Of a stretch of 64,000 bases of DNA, positions 15,800-24,662 are shown one piece after another. The stretch spans positions 558,001 through 622,000 of the forward strand of contig NZ_CP015882.1 in assembly GCF_000697965.2 (NCBI RefSeq), given 5' to 3'. Origin of the DNA: Ensifer adhaerens (GTDB lineage: Bacteria; Pseudomonadota; Alphaproteobacteria; Rhizobiales; Rhizobiaceae). The notes under the pieces are model-generated. The model was not told where the DNA came from. It ran no database searches and worked only from the letters and a program-made list of their open reading frames with translations. The number at the start of each line of letters is the position of its first letter. The stretch's first letter is position 1. Position numbers and translations under genes: made by a program.

Positions 15800-17785
15800 T
15801 CAGATCTCCAGTCCCGCTTTCCTACCCTCATAAAACGCATAGGGTGCCTGCCGCGGTGCGGCGCAATCGCCGATCTGGCGCGTAGCGATACCGCGTTCGG
15901 CGAGCCCCGGCATCAGCCAGTCGGCCGGGGCATTCGTGGTGGCCGTCACCAAGGCATCCGCGTCGATGAAGCGACACTCTCCCGTGGTGTGGTCGACGAT
16001 GGTCGCGCCGTTGCCGTGCCATTCGATGACGCTGGCTTCGACGATCCATGTGACGCCGAGTTTCCTGAGCGCCTGCCGCATCGGAACGTCGGCTGCGGTT
16101 CGCTGCAGCTCCTTGCCGACGAACGGGTCGGGCGTCAGGAGCGCCACCTCGTGGCCCTCCTCGGCGAGCTTCCAGGCGGTGCCGCAGCCGCGCCAGCCGC
16201 CGCCTTCATCCAAAAGCAGAACGCGCTTGCCCGGCCTTGCCTGCCGCGCCATGACGGCTTCGACTGTGAAGACGTTACCCTTCGCCAGGCCCGGCATCGC
16301 CTCGACCGCCGGCAGCGCTTTCTGGAACACCGTCTCCGGCGAATAGGAGCCGGTGGCGACGATGACACGCCCGAACTCGGAAGGATCGATGTCCTCGGCC
16401 TCGACATAGGAGTTGAGGCGAACCTCTACACCGAGTTTTTCGAGCTGGCGCTCATACCAGGCGATGAGATCGAGGATCTGGGCCCTTCGTGGCTGCATGC
16501 CTGCGAGCAGGAAGTTACCGCCGAGCCGGTTCGACGCCTCGGCGAGCGCGACTTCGTGGCCACGCTCGGCGGCCACCCGGGCGGCCTCCAGTCCGGCTGG
16601 GCCGCCACCGATGACCAGCACGCGCTGGGGATCGCTGGTCTTCAAAAAGCGGTCGCCGTTCCATTCGGCCTCGCGGCCGACGGACGGGTTGATCAGACAG
16701 CTGATCCAGTAGTCGCGCGACCGGCGTCCCCAGCACATCTGATTGCACGAGATGCAGCCGCGAATGTCCTCCGGGCGATCTTCGGCCGCCTTCTTTGCAA
16801 GATGCGGATCAGCGATCTGCCCGCGCACGATCGAAACGAGGTCGGCTGCTCCCTGGCCGAGCACCGTTTCGGCGTTTTCGGGGGTGCGGATGTGGCTTTC
16901 GGCGATCACAAGCGCGTTCTTGACGACACTCCTCAGGACTGAAGCGAGATCGGCGCCAAGTTTTTCCGGACAGAGGAACGTCGGCATCAGCTTGTAGAAA
17001 TCGAGGTAGCCGCCAGAGCCGCAGGTGACATAATCGATAAGGCCCAGTTCGTCGTGCAGTCGGATGATTTCGGCAAGCTCGTCGCGTTGAAGCGCAACCT
17101 TCACGTCCGGTTCGTCACTGACGGCAAGGCCGACAATGAAATCTGGCCCGCAGACGTCCCTGATCCGCGTCAGGATTTCCCGAGACATCCGCGTGCGGTT
17201 TTCAAGCGAACCGCCCCACTGATCGTCGCGCCGATTGCACCATGGCGTCCAGAATTGGTCGACCAAACCGAGATAGGCAGCCCATACTTCGACGCCGTCA
17301 AAGCCGGCGTCCCGACAGCGACGTGCCGCCGCAACGAAGCCATCGATCGTTTCCAGGATTTCCGCTTCGGTCATCGGATGCGAGCCGTCGCTGTCATGAT
17401 AGCTCGGCCCGCCCGAAGGCGACCAATGCGGATGGAACGAATTGTCGGAATCCCCATGCGCTCCGACGTGATAGAGCTGCTGGATCGCTATGGCTCCATG
17501 CCCTTTGATCGCCTCGACCACCTTCTTGAGATGGGGGATGACACTGTCATCGGAGTGGCGAAAATTGCCGCGAGTTAAAACGGCTGCGGCATGGACGGGC
17601 ATGGGTTCGACGACGATCATCGCGGCGCCGCCGATCGCTCGTTCCCGGTAATAGGCGGTATGTCGTTCGGTCGGCAGACCCTCGACCGCCATGTTCGCCG
17701 TGTGCGCGCCGAACACGATCCTGTTCTTCAGCGTGTGGGACCGCAGTTTGAGAGGGGAAAACAGCCGAGGAAATTTCTTGGACAT
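15800..17785 (-). CDS. TMADH/DgcA-type FMN-FeS-flavoprotein demethylase
   Basis: A 661-residue protein with three regions: an Old Yellow Enzyme barrel (~1-370; FSPLKLRSHTLKNRIVFGAHT, DGFVAAARRCRDAGFDGVEVW, NRTRMSREIL), a [4Fe-4S] site C-I-S-C-N-Q-M-C-x11-C with all four cysteines, and a nucleotide-binding domain pair (VLVIGGGPAGLEAARVAAERGHEV). This is the architecture of trimethylamine and dimethylglycine dehydrogenases, which strip N-methyl groups as formaldehyde and pass electrons to ETF. The ATG at 17785 follows GGAG; a longer frame to 17890 has no support. It sits between a betaine-type ATPase gene and the Ldh-type gene. The substrate is probably an N-methylated amine such as dimethylglycine, but it is not proven. 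Confidence 0.85.
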   Translation of the reverse strand: MSKKFPRLFSPLKLRSHTLKNRIVFGAHTANMAVEGLPTERHTAYYRERAIGGAAMIVVEPMPVHAAAVLTRGNFRHSDDSVIPHLKKVVEAIKGHGAIAIQQLYHVGAHGDSDNSFHPHWSPSGGPSYHDSDGSHPMTEAEILETIDGFVAAARRCRDAGFDGVEVWAAYLGLVDQFWTPWCNRRDDQWGGSLENRTRMSREILTRIRDVCGPDFIVGLAVSDEPDVKVALQRDELAEIIRLHDELGLIDYVTCGSGGYLDFYKLMPTFLCPEKLGADLASVLRSVVKNALVIAESHIRTPENAETVLGQGAADLVSIVRGQIADPHLAKKAAEDRPEDIRGCISCNQMCWGRRSRDYWISCLINPSVGREAEWNGDRFLKTSDPQRVLVIGGGPAGLEAARVAAERGHEVALAEASNRLGGNFLLAGMQPRRAQILDLIAWYERQLEKLGVEVRLNSYVEAEDIDPSEFGRVIVATGSYSPETVFQKALPAVEAMPGLAKGNVFTVEAVMARQARPGKRVLLLDEGGGWRGCGTAWKLAEEGHEVALLTPDPFVGKELQRTAADVPMRQALRKLGVTWIVEASVIEWHGNGATIVDHTTGECRFIDADALVTATTNAPADWLMPGLAERGIATRQIGDCAAPRQAPYAFYEGRKAGLEI

Positions 17786-17854
17786 GGCGCAACTCCTGGC
17801 GGGGAGGGGATCGGGACTGGAATGGAATGAGGGAGGAGCCACCCTTGGCGCTTT

Positions 17855-17880
17855 TCCGGGCGGAGGACCGGCCGCCCGGA
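17855..17880. repeat. 9-bp intergenic hairpin in the importer operon
   Basis: Arms TCCGGGCGG (17855-17863) and CCGCCCGGA (17872-17880) lie between the ATPase and flavoprotein genes. There is no T-run on the minus strand after it, so it is more likely an mRNA processing or stabilising element than a terminator. Confidence 0.4.
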
Positions 17881-17908
17881 GGAATGGCATTCGCCGGCCG
17901 ATCCGCGC

Positions 17909-18988
17909 TTACGCCGCGTTGGCCGCGATTGCCATTGCGCGATCGTTCGTCTCGTGCGCATTGACCATGGCGCCCGCGAGCTGGCGGAAGGTGACAGTGC
18001 CGAGAGGCATTCCGGACGGATCGACGACGGTGATATCACCTTCGGGCGCAGAGGCGAGCGTACGGACCGCTTCTTCGATTGTGAGATCGGCGGCAATCCG
18101 TTGCCCACTGTCGGCTGCAGTTGCGCCAAGCGGTGCCATGATCGCCTCCACATGGACAACGCGGCCCCGGTTCACCTCCTTGACGAAATTGGCGACATAG
18201 TCGTCGGCAGGCCTCAGCACGATATCCTGGCTCGTGCCCTGCTGGATGACCTCGCCGTCGCGCAAAATGGCAATCTGGTCACCGAGCCTCAGCGCTTCGT
18301 CGAGGTCGTGGGTGATGAAGACGATCGTCTTTTTAATCTCCTTCTGCAGGTCCAGAAGCACCGTCTGCATGTCCGTGCGGATGAGAGGATCGAGGGCTGA
18401 ATAGGCCTCATCCATCAAAAGCACCGGTGCGTCGTTGGCAAGCGCGCGGGCGAGCCCGACGCGCTGCTGCATGCCGCCGGAGAGCTGATTGGGATACTTG
18501 TGCTCGAAGCCCTTAAGTCCAACCCGTTCCAGCCAGCGCATGGCAGTATCGATGCTTTGTGCGCGCGCTACGCCCTGGATTTCAAGGCCGAAGATCGTGT
18601 TGTCGAGCACGCTTCGATGCGGAAGCAGCGCGAACTTCTGGAACACCATGGCGGTCTGGTGGCGGCGGAACTCGCGCAGTTCCGCCTCTGGCATCTTCAC
18701 CACATCGACGCCGTCGACGAGAACTTCGCCGGCCGTCGGATCGATCAGCCGGTTGATATGCCGGATGAGCGTCGACTTGCCCGAGCCGGAAAGCCCCATG
18801 ATCACCTGGATCGAGCCCGACGGCATCTCGATGTTGATGTCGCGAAGGCCGAGCACGTGCCCGTGACGCTCGTTCAGTTCGGTCTTGGTGAGGCCGTTCC
18901 TAACCGCCTCGACATGAGCCCCGGCATCCGGTCCGAAGATCTTATAGAGATGGCGGATTGCGATGCCGCCGAAAGCGTGCTCAGCCAT
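17909..18988 (-). CDS. ProV-type betaine ABC transporter ATP-binding protein
   Basis: A 359-residue ATPase. The start at 18988 (MAEHAFGGIAIRHLYKIFG) overlaps the permease stop by 8 bp; a longer frame is unsupported. Walker A is GLSGSGKSTLIRHINRL, the signature LSGGMQQRVGLARAL and Walker B VLLMDEAYSALD. The N-terminal KIFG...GLRDINIEMPSGSIQVIMG layout and a C-terminal CBS-like segment (DLTIEEAVRTL, GDITVVDPSG) are typical of ProV/OpuA quaternary-amine importers, in which the CBS part senses ionic strength. It powers uptake by the permease and binding protein encoded upstream. Confidence 0.9.
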   Translation of the reverse strand: MAEHAFGGIAIRHLYKIFGPDAGAHVEAVRNGLTKTELNERHGHVLGLRDINIEMPSGSIQVIMGLSGSGKSTLIRHINRLIDPTAGEVLVDGVDVVKMPEAELREFRRHQTAMVFQKFALLPHRSVLDNTIFGLEIQGVARAQSIDTAMRWLERVGLKGFEHKYPNQLSGGMQQRVGLARALANDAPVLLMDEAYSALDPLIRTDMQTVLLDLQKEIKKTIVFITHDLDEALRLGDQIAILRDGEVIQQGTSQDIVLRPADDYVANFVKEVNRGRVVHVEAIMAPLGATAADSGQRIAADLTIEEAVRTLASAPEGDITVVDPSGMPLGTVTFRQLAGAMVNAHETNDRAMAIAANAA

Positions 18989-19868
18989 GGACCACCTCCC
19001 GGTGCTTCTGCAATCGTTCGCCATAGGCCTGGCTGACCCGGTCGAACATGATGGCGATGCCGACGATCGCAAGACCATTGAAGATACCGAGCGTGAAGTA
19101 CTGGTTGGCGATCGCCTTCAGTACGGGTTGGCCAAGACCCTGAACACCGATCATCGAGGCGATGACGACCATGGCAAGCGCCATCATGATCGTCTGGTTG
19201 ATCCCTGCCATGATGGTCGGAAGCGCAAGCGGGAGCTGCACCTTGAAGAGCTTCTGCCGGTTGTCGGCGCCGAAGGCATCGGCCGCCTCCAGTACGTCCT
19301 TGTCGACCAGGCGAATGCCGAGATTGGTGAGCCGGATCATCGGCGGGATCGCGTAGATGACGACGGCGATCAGGCCCGGCACCTTGCCAATGCCGAGCAG
19401 CATGACGACGGGGATCAGGTAGACGAAGCTTGGCATGGTCTGCATGACGTCGAGCACCGGGTTGACGACCCGCTGGACCCTGTCGGAGCGCGACATGAGA
19501 ATGCCGATCGGCAGGCCGATCGCGATCGACAGGATCGTGCAGACGAAGATCATCGAGATCGTCCGCATCGTATCGTCCCACATGTCGAAGTAGCCGATGA
19601 GCAACAGCGTCACGAGACAGCCGGCGGCGATGCGAATGCTTCTGGTCGCTGCCCAGGCGATGGCGAGGATGAGGAGCGTGATGATCGGCCAGGGCGTCTT
19701 GGTCATGAACCGTTCAGAAGCGATTAGAAAATGCTGGAGCGGCACGAAGAAGCCCTCGATCAGATCACCGTAGTTTCGGGTAAAGCCGCGAAACGTTTCG
19801 TCGATAACTTTCTTGAGGTTTCGAAGCGCGTTGTCGTCCATGCTGGGAAATTGATAAAACCAGTCCAT
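18981..19868 (-). CDS. ProW-type betaine ABC transporter permease
   Basis: A 295-residue inner-membrane protein with about six to seven membrane segments. The BPD_transp_1 domain carries the coupling-helix region VLEAADAFGADNRQKLFKVQLPLALPTIMAGINQTIMMALAMVVIASMIG, the form seen in ProW/OpuAB. The soluble N-terminus (~1-50) is short compared with E. coli ProW. It translocates a quaternary ammonium compound with the ATPase and binding protein of the same operon. Confidence 0.92.
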   Translation of the reverse strand: MDWFYQFPSMDDNALRNLKKVIDETFRGFTRNYGDLIEGFFVPLQHFLIASERFMTKTPWPIITLLILAIAWAATRSIRIAAGCLVTLLLIGYFDMWDDTMRTISMIFVCTILSIAIGLPIGILMSRSDRVQRVVNPVLDVMQTMPSFVYLIPVVMLLGIGKVPGLIAVVIYAIPPMIRLTNLGIRLVDKDVLEAADAFGADNRQKLFKVQLPLALPTIMAGINQTIMMALAMVVIASMIGVQGLGQPVLKAIANQYFTLGIFNGLAIVGIAIMFDRVSQAYGERLQKHREVVHG

Positions 19869-19922
19869 TCGGTTCCCCTTCTCGAAAGAGCCGATGCGTT
19901 CTTGTTGTTATGTCGGCGAGAA

Positions 19923-19953
19923 CGGTGCGATATGCTGAAGGCACACCGCACCG
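19923..19953. repeat. inverted repeat between binding-protein and permease genes
   Basis: CGGTGCG (19923-19929) and CGCACCG (19947-19953) can pair across 17 bases in the gap between the two genes. Such hairpins often protect the binding-protein part of the mRNA; here the loop is large and the call is tentative. Confidence 0.3.
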
Positions 19954-19971
19954 GGTTTTCGGCCGTGCTGA

Positions 19972-20973
19972 CTAGAGCGCAGCCTCGATCTTGGCGGCGG
20001 CCTCTGGGGAGACCCACTTCTTCCAGATATCCGGGTTTTCTTCGAGGAAGTGCTTTGCACCTTCCTCGCCACTCGCCTGGTTGTCGGTCATCCAGGCCAT
20101 CAACTTGGCGATTGTCTCGTTGCTCCAGGAGCGCTTGTTGAGGTACTCCATGACCTCGGGGCCAGCTTTTTCGGAAAAGGGCTTGGCGACAAGTGTCACG
20201 ATCGTATCGACCGGCCAGGCGCTCGGCTTCGGGTCAGTGCATTCGGCAACCGTAATGCAACGCTTCCACTCGGCTGCGTCATAGGGGACGCCTGCCTCAA
20301 GCTGCACCATCTCGTATTTGCCAAGCAGGGCGGTCGGTGCCCAGTAATAGCCGACCCAGCCTTCCTTGCGCTCATAGGCCTTGGCAATCGAGCCGTCGAG
20401 GCCTGCTGCCGAGCCGGTGTCCACCAGCGTCCAGCCGGCCTTCTCTGCTTCGAAAGCCTTGTAGAGCTGTGCGGTCACGACCGTTCCACCCCAGCCCTGT
20501 GGACCATTGAAGATCGCGCCCTTGCTCGGGTCTTCAGGGTCCTTGATGAGGTCGGGATGCTTCAGGAGATCGGGAATAGTCTTGATGTCTGGATGGGCAT
20601 CGGCGAAATACTTCGGGATCCACCAGCCCTGAACGCCGCCATCGGGCAGCGGAGACCCGACCTTTACGATACGGCCTTCTTCGGTTCCCTTCTTGACCAC
20701 GTCGGGAAGCAGATCGATCCAGGCCTCGGGCGCGATATCCGGCTCGCCTTTTTCCGCCATGGAGGTGATCGTCGGTACGGTATCGCCGATGGTGATTTCG
20801 GCGCTGCAGCCGTAACCTTCATTGAGGATGATCTTGTCGAGATTGGAAATGACCTCGGCACTTTGCCAGTTCATGCTGGCGATGGTGACGCTGCCGCAGT
20901 CTGCCGCGCTGGCGAGCGACGAACCGGCGACGGTCCCAAGGAACAGGCATGTCGATGCTAGCAAGCTTTTCAT
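19972..20973 (-). CDS. ProX-type betaine-binding periplasmic protein
   Basis: A 333-residue protein starting at 20973, where GAGGGAA precedes ATG. The signal peptide is MKSLLASTCLFLGTVAGSSLASA. The mature part is of the OpuAC family: GSVTIASMNWQSAEVISNLDKIIL, GDTVPTITSMAEKGEPDIAPEAWIDLLP, FNGPQGWGG, and several Trp residues (GGVQGWWIPKYF, VGYYWAPTALL) of the sort that form aromatic cages around quaternary ammonium ligands. Two cysteines near KRCITVAECTDP could form a disulphide. The best inference is binding of a betaine such as proline betaine, glycine betaine or carnitine; which one cannot be read from the sequence. Confidence 0.9.
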   Translation of the reverse strand: MKSLLASTCLFLGTVAGSSLASAADCGSVTIASMNWQSAEVISNLDKIILNEGYGCSAEITIGDTVPTITSMAEKGEPDIAPEAWIDLLPDVVKKGTEEGRIVKVGSPLPDGGVQGWWIPKYFADAHPDIKTIPDLLKHPDLIKDPEDPSKGAIFNGPQGWGGTVVTAQLYKAFEAEKAGWTLVDTGSAAGLDGSIAKAYERKEGWVGYYWAPTALLGKYEMVQLEAGVPYDAAEWKRCITVAECTDPKPSAWPVDTIVTLVAKPFSEKAGPEVMEYLNKRSWSNETIAKLMAWMTDNQASGEEGAKHFLEENPDIWKKWVSPEAAAKIEAAL

Positions 20974-21038
20974 TATCGTTCCCTCTTTTGGCGGCTTTTC
21001 TTCTGAGGCGGGGCGCCGCGGACCCCGTCTCAACGACG

Positions 21039-21839
21039 CTAGGAGGCTTCTCCCATGCGAACCGATTTCCTGAACGCAGCCCTCAATCCGCGTGAGACGG
21101 CGGTATCGAATCCGGCCGCGCGCATCTCCTCGATCGCGGCCGCGGTGGTGCCGCGATAGTCGAGGAAGGTCTGGACAATGTCGGTCGGACAGTCGTCACG
21201 CTGCTCAAGCAGCCGACCGGCACCCGTGATAAGGGTATTGACGGCACGCTTGGCGATCTCGGGAGCCAGTCCTTGCGAGACGGCGTCTGCCATCATCGCT
21301 TCGGCGAGCAGCGCCGGAAAGGCAGGCCCGGATCCGGTGAGGCCGGTCAGATAGTCGATTTCCGCTTCTGAATGCACTTCATCCTGAGAACCGCAAGCAT
21401 CGAAGATCGCCCTTATGATGTCTCGATCGTCGTTCTGCAGCCCGGCGGCTGCGACCCACGGCGTATAGGACTTGCGGACTTCGGCCGCCGCATTTGGCAG
21501 GGTTCGGGCCACGCGGTCCGTCCGATGATGCTCAACAAGGGCGCTGAGGCGGATGCCCGCCATGACGGAGATGACAAGCTTGCCCTCGGCAACAACGTTC
21601 AGGCTGAGCCAGTCAGCCGGACGGACGGAGAGAACGATGACGTCCGAGCGGTCGGCAAGTGCCTGATTGTCCGATGTCCAGAAGGAGCGGTTGAAACGGT
21701 CGGGGCGCTCGCTGCGATAGGAGAGCGACAGGTTCTGAGGCTCGACGATGCCGGCGTCGAGAATGGCGTCGGCGATTGCTCCGCCCAGCCATCCCGCACC
21801 ACCAATTACGCCAACCCTCAAAGGCCCGCCCGTTTCCAT
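21039..21839 (-). CDS. ProC-like NAD(P)-binding reductase
   Basis: A 266-residue protein related to pyrroline-5-carboxylate reductase: LRVGVIGGAGWLGGAIADAILDAG (a GxGGxG variant), VIVLSVRPADW, VISVMAGIRLSALVEHH, and the C-terminal signature LTGLTGSGPAFPALLAEAMM followed by YRGTTAAAIEEM. It diverges from the proC product at 13.5 kb, notably in the nucleotide motif (GGAGWLGG rather than GCGNMG). The start at 21839 has GAGAG upstream. It is the first gene of the importer operon, 7 bp after the TetR stop. In this setting it may reduce an imine from N-methylproline or hydroxyproline breakdown, which is inference. Confidence 0.8.
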   Translation of the reverse strand: METGGPLRVGVIGGAGWLGGAIADAILDAGIVEPQNLSLSYRSERPDRFNRSFWTSDNQALADRSDVIVLSVRPADWLSLNVVAEGKLVISVMAGIRLSALVEHHRTDRVARTLPNAAAEVRKSYTPWVAAAGLQNDDRDIIRAIFDACGSQDEVHSEAEIDYLTGLTGSGPAFPALLAEAMMADAVSQGLAPEIAKRAVNTLITGAGRLLEQRDDCPTDIVQTFLDYRGTTAAAIEEMRAAGFDTAVSRGLRAAFRKSVRMGEAS

Positions 21840-21846
21840 GCTTCTC

Positions 21847-22476
21847 TCACTCTGGTTTGTAGCCATGCCGGGCGAAGAAGCGATCGAGCTCCCTCTGCTG
21901 TGGTGTTTGTCCGGTGTAAATCGCGATGTATTCCGGAATGCGCTTCATGCGGAGCGCAAGATCCTCCTTGGACTGCATCGAGATGTATCCAATCTGGACC
22001 AGGTAGGTCGTTCGTGCGCGAACGTCCGCCGGTCCCGCGTCATATCCGAACCGCATGAACATGCGGCCCAGCGCCTCCATTCTCGCCTGATCGGCCTCAT
22101 GGACTTCGGCCTGTATCTCGGGCGATTGCAGCGCCCAGCTGCGAACGGCGAACTCGAACTGGGAGTCGAACAGTTCCTTGTTCACCCAGCAGTCGAAAAC
22201 GTTCAGCATCGCCTCGGCCAAGGACTCCGCATAGGCTTCGGACTGTTTGACCAGATTGCCGGTATTCTTCTCCCTCCAGCGCGCGACGAGGGCACTCAGC
22301 AGTTCCTCCCGGTCCTTGAAGAACCAATAGAAGCTGGTCCGGGAAAGATTGAGCCGTTTGGCCAACGGCAGGATCTTCACCGAGTCCACGCCCGACTCGA
22401 GCAGGGAGTCATAGGCGGCCTCGAGCCATCCCTCCTGAGAACCGCGCCAGCCAGTGTCAGTCATCGCCTGTTCCAT
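21847..22476 (-). CDS. TetR-family transcriptional regulator
   Basis: A 209-residue protein with an N-terminal TetR helix-turn-helix (WLEAAYDSLLESGVDSVKILPLAKRLNLSRTSFYWFFKDREELLSALVARW), then an all-helical ligand domain. AGGAGG 5 bases upstream supports the ATG at 22476. It is transcribed away from the StcD-like gene and with the importer operon. Two near-identical elements in the divergent promoter (22515-22531 and 22563-22579) and a palindrome close to its own start are the likely binding sites. It probably represses both arms until a betaine-derived inducer is present. Confidence 0.9.
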   Translation of the reverse strand: MEQAMTDTGWRGSQEGWLEAAYDSLLESGVDSVKILPLAKRLNLSRTSFYWFFKDREELLSALVARWREKNTGNLVKQSEAYAESLAEAMLNVFDCWVNKELFDSQFEFAVRSWALQSPEIQAEVHEADQARMEALGRMFMRFGYDAGPADVRARTTYLVQIGYISMQSKEDLALRMKRIPEYIAIYTGQTPQQRELDRFFARHGYKPE

Positions 22477-22496
22477 GATTGCCTCCTAACAAATCC

Positions 22497-22508
22497 AAAC
22501 GGCCGTTT
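22497..22508. promoter_or_regulatory. perfect 12-bp palindrome before the tetR start
   Basis: AAACGGCCGTTT lies about 20 bp upstream of the tetR start codon, a position suited to autorepression or to a second operator. Confidence 0.45.
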
Positions 22509-22514
22509 CAAGCA

Positions 22515-22579
22515 AAATGTACATATGTGTCGAATATCTGAACCACGGTGTTTTTGATTATTGACACCTATGTACATTT
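22515..22579. promoter_or_regulatory. divergent promoter with paired inverted TetR operators
   Basis: AAATGTACATATGTGTC (22515-22531) is repeated in reverse as GACACCTATGTACATTT (22563-22579), 16 of 17 bases matching, each with a TGTACA core. TTGACA at 22561-22566 is a good -35 box for the StcD-like gene, so one operator covers its -35 and spacer; the other has the mirrored position (TTCGACA) for the tetR/importer promoter. Symmetrical repression of both transcripts is the natural reading. Confidence 0.7.
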
Positions 22580-22623
22580 CCGCTTACCGTTGCGATAAAT
22601 TCCCATAAACCGGAGCCCGTCGC

Positions 22624-24660
22624 ATGTCGAACGATCCCCTGCTTCAGCCGTTTCAGTTGAAGCATTTGACCCTGCGCAACCGCATCATTGTTACGTCTCA
22701 CGAGCCTGCCTATCCCGAAGACGGCATGCCGAAGGACCGCTACCGCGCCTATACCGTTGAGCGGGCCCAGGGCGGGGTGGCGCTGACGATGACCGCCGGC
22801 TCGGCGGCAGTGTCCAAGGACAGCCCTCCGGTCTTCAACAACCTGCTCGCATACAAGGACGAGATCGTGCCTTGGATCCGGCAAATGACCGACGCCGTGC
22901 ATGAAGAGGGGGCTGCGATCATGATCCAGCTCACGCACCTCGGCAGGCGTACCCGCTGGGACAAGGGCGATTGGCTCCCGGTCGTTGCACCCTCACATCA
23001 TCGCGAGGCAGCGCACCGAGCCTTTCCCAAGAAGCTCGAAGACTGGGACATCGAGCGCATTATCAAGGACTTTGCGGACGCCGCCGAACGGATGAAGGCG
23101 GGCGGTATGGATGGTGTCGAGCTGGAAGCCTACGGGCATCTTATTGACCAGTTCACCTCGCCGCTCACCAACGAACTCGACGGTCCTTATGGAGGTTCGC
23201 TCGATAACCGCCTGCGCTTTTGTTTCGACGTCTTCAGGGCCATGCGCGAAAGGGTCGGCAACGACTTTATCCTTGGCGTTCGCTATACGGCAGACGAATG
23301 TCTTCCCGGCGGGACCGGAAAGGCCGAAGGCCTGGAGATTTCCCGTCGTCTCAAGGAAAGCGGCCTCATCGATTATCTGAATGTCATCCGCGGTCATATC
23401 GATACGGATCCGGGCCTCACAGATGTCATCCCGATTCAGGGGATGGCGAGCGCACCACATCTGGATTTTGCCGGCGATGTGCGCGCGGCAACCAAGTTTC
23501 CAACCTTCCATGCCGCCAAGATCCAGGACGTGGCGACGGCCCGTCACGCAATCGCTGCCGGCAAGGTCGACATGATCGGTATGACCCGCGCCCACATGAC
23601 CGACCCGCATATCGTGCGGAAGATCATGGAAAAGCGCGAGGATGATATTCGCCCCTGCGTCGGCGCCAACTACTGTCTCGACCGCATCTATCAAGGTGGC
23701 ATGGCTTTCTGCATTCACAATGCGGCGACCGGTCGCGAAGAAACGATGCCGCATCGGATCCCGAAGGCTGCCGTTCGCAAGAAGGTCGTCATCGTCGGTG
23801 CCGGTCCGGCCGGCCTTGAGGCTGCTCGCGTCTCGGCGGAACGGGGTCATGAGGTCGTTGTTTTGGAGGCCGCGAACAATCCGGGCGGTCAAATCCGCCT
23901 GACGGCCCAGAGCGAGCGCCGGCGGGAAATGATCGGCATTATCGACTGGCGCATGAGCCAGTGCGAAAAGCTCGGCGTCACCTTCCGGTTCAATACCTGG
24001 GCCGAGGCTGAGACGGTACTCACCGAAAAGCCCGATGTCGTCATTATCGCTACCGGTGGATTGCCGCACACAGAGGTGCTGTCGAAGGGCAACGAACTCG
24101 TCGTTTCCTCCTGGGACATCATCTCCGGTGATGTGAAGCCTGGAACCAACGTGCTCATCTTCGACGACGCCGGCGACCATGCGGGCCTCCAGGCAGCCGA
24201 GTTCCTCGCCAAGGCCGGTGCCAAGGTGGAAATCATGACACCGGACCGCTCCTTCGCGCCCGAAGTCATGGCGATGAACCTCGTTCCTTACATGCGCTCG
24301 CTGCAGAAACTCGACGTCACCTTCACAGTCACGTACCGGCTGGAGTCGGTTGAAAAGAGTGGCAACCAGATCATCGCCCATGTTGGCAGTGACTATGGCG
24401 GCGTTGCCAAGCAGCAGACCTTCGACCAGATCGTCGTCAACCACGGAACCATCCCGCTGGACGACCTCTATTTCGAATTGAAGCCTGGCTCGCGGAACCT
24501 TGGCGAAGTCTCCTACGACGAGCTTATTGCCGGCACGCCGCAGTCCGTCGAACGCAACCCGGAGGGCGCCTATCAACTCTTCCGGATCGGCGATGCCGTT
24601 GCGGCCCGCAATACACATGCGGCTATCTACGATGCGCTGCGTCTTGCCAAGGACATCTGA
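22624..24660 (+). CDS. stcD: StcD-like N-methylproline demethylase (OYE/TMADH family)
   Basis: A 678-residue protein, to my knowledge the same length as the probable N-methylproline demethylase StcD of Sinorhizobium meliloti (stachydrine catabolism). An Old Yellow Enzyme barrel (~1-340; LQPFQLKHLTLRNRIIVTSHEP, MIQLTHLGRRTRW, NELDGPYGGSLDNRLRF) is followed by an iron-sulphur-type segment and an FAD/NAD domain pair (KKVVIVGAGPAGLEAARVSAERGHEV). The segment has Cys345, Cys351 and Cys363 but Ala348 where TMADH-type enzymes have the second cluster cysteine. It should release formaldehyde and feed electrons to the EtfB/EtfA encoded downstream. It is the first gene of the plus-strand operon. The exact methylated substrate is inferred. 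Confidence 0.8.
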   Translation: MSNDPLLQPFQLKHLTLRNRIIVTSHEPAYPEDGMPKDRYRAYTVERAQGGVALTMTAGSAAVSKDSPPVFNNLLAYKDEIVPWIRQMTDAVHEEGAAIMIQLTHLGRRTRWDKGDWLPVVAPSHHREAAHRAFPKKLEDWDIERIIKDFADAAERMKAGGMDGVELEAYGHLIDQFTSPLTNELDGPYGGSLDNRLRFCFDVFRAMRERVGNDFILGVRYTADECLPGGTGKAEGLEISRRLKESGLIDYLNVIRGHIDTDPGLTDVIPIQGMASAPHLDFAGDVRAATKFPTFHAAKIQDVATARHAIAAGKVDMIGMTRAHMTDPHIVRKIMEKREDDIRPCVGANYCLDRIYQGGMAFCIHNAATGREETMPHRIPKAAVRKKVVIVGAGPAGLEAARVSAERGHEVVVLEAANNPGGQIRLTAQSERRREMIGIIDWRMSQCEKLGVTFRFNTWAEAETVLTEKPDVVIIATGGLPHTEVLSKGNELVVSSWDIISGDVKPGTNVLIFDDAGDHAGLQAAEFLAKAGAKVEIMTPDRSFAPEVMAMNLVPYMRSLQKLDVTFTVTYRLESVEKSGNQIIAHVGSDYGGVAKQQTFDQIVVNHGTIPLDDLYFELKPGSRNLGEVSYDELIAGTPQSVERNPEGAYQLFRIGDAVAARNTHAAIYDALRLAKDI

Positions 24661-24662
24661 GA

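Noticed and set aside
22993..24618. 541-codon open frame antisense to the StcD-like gene
   Set aside because: It mirrors the codon structure of the real gene in a GC3-rich genome and has no domain or membrane pattern of its own.
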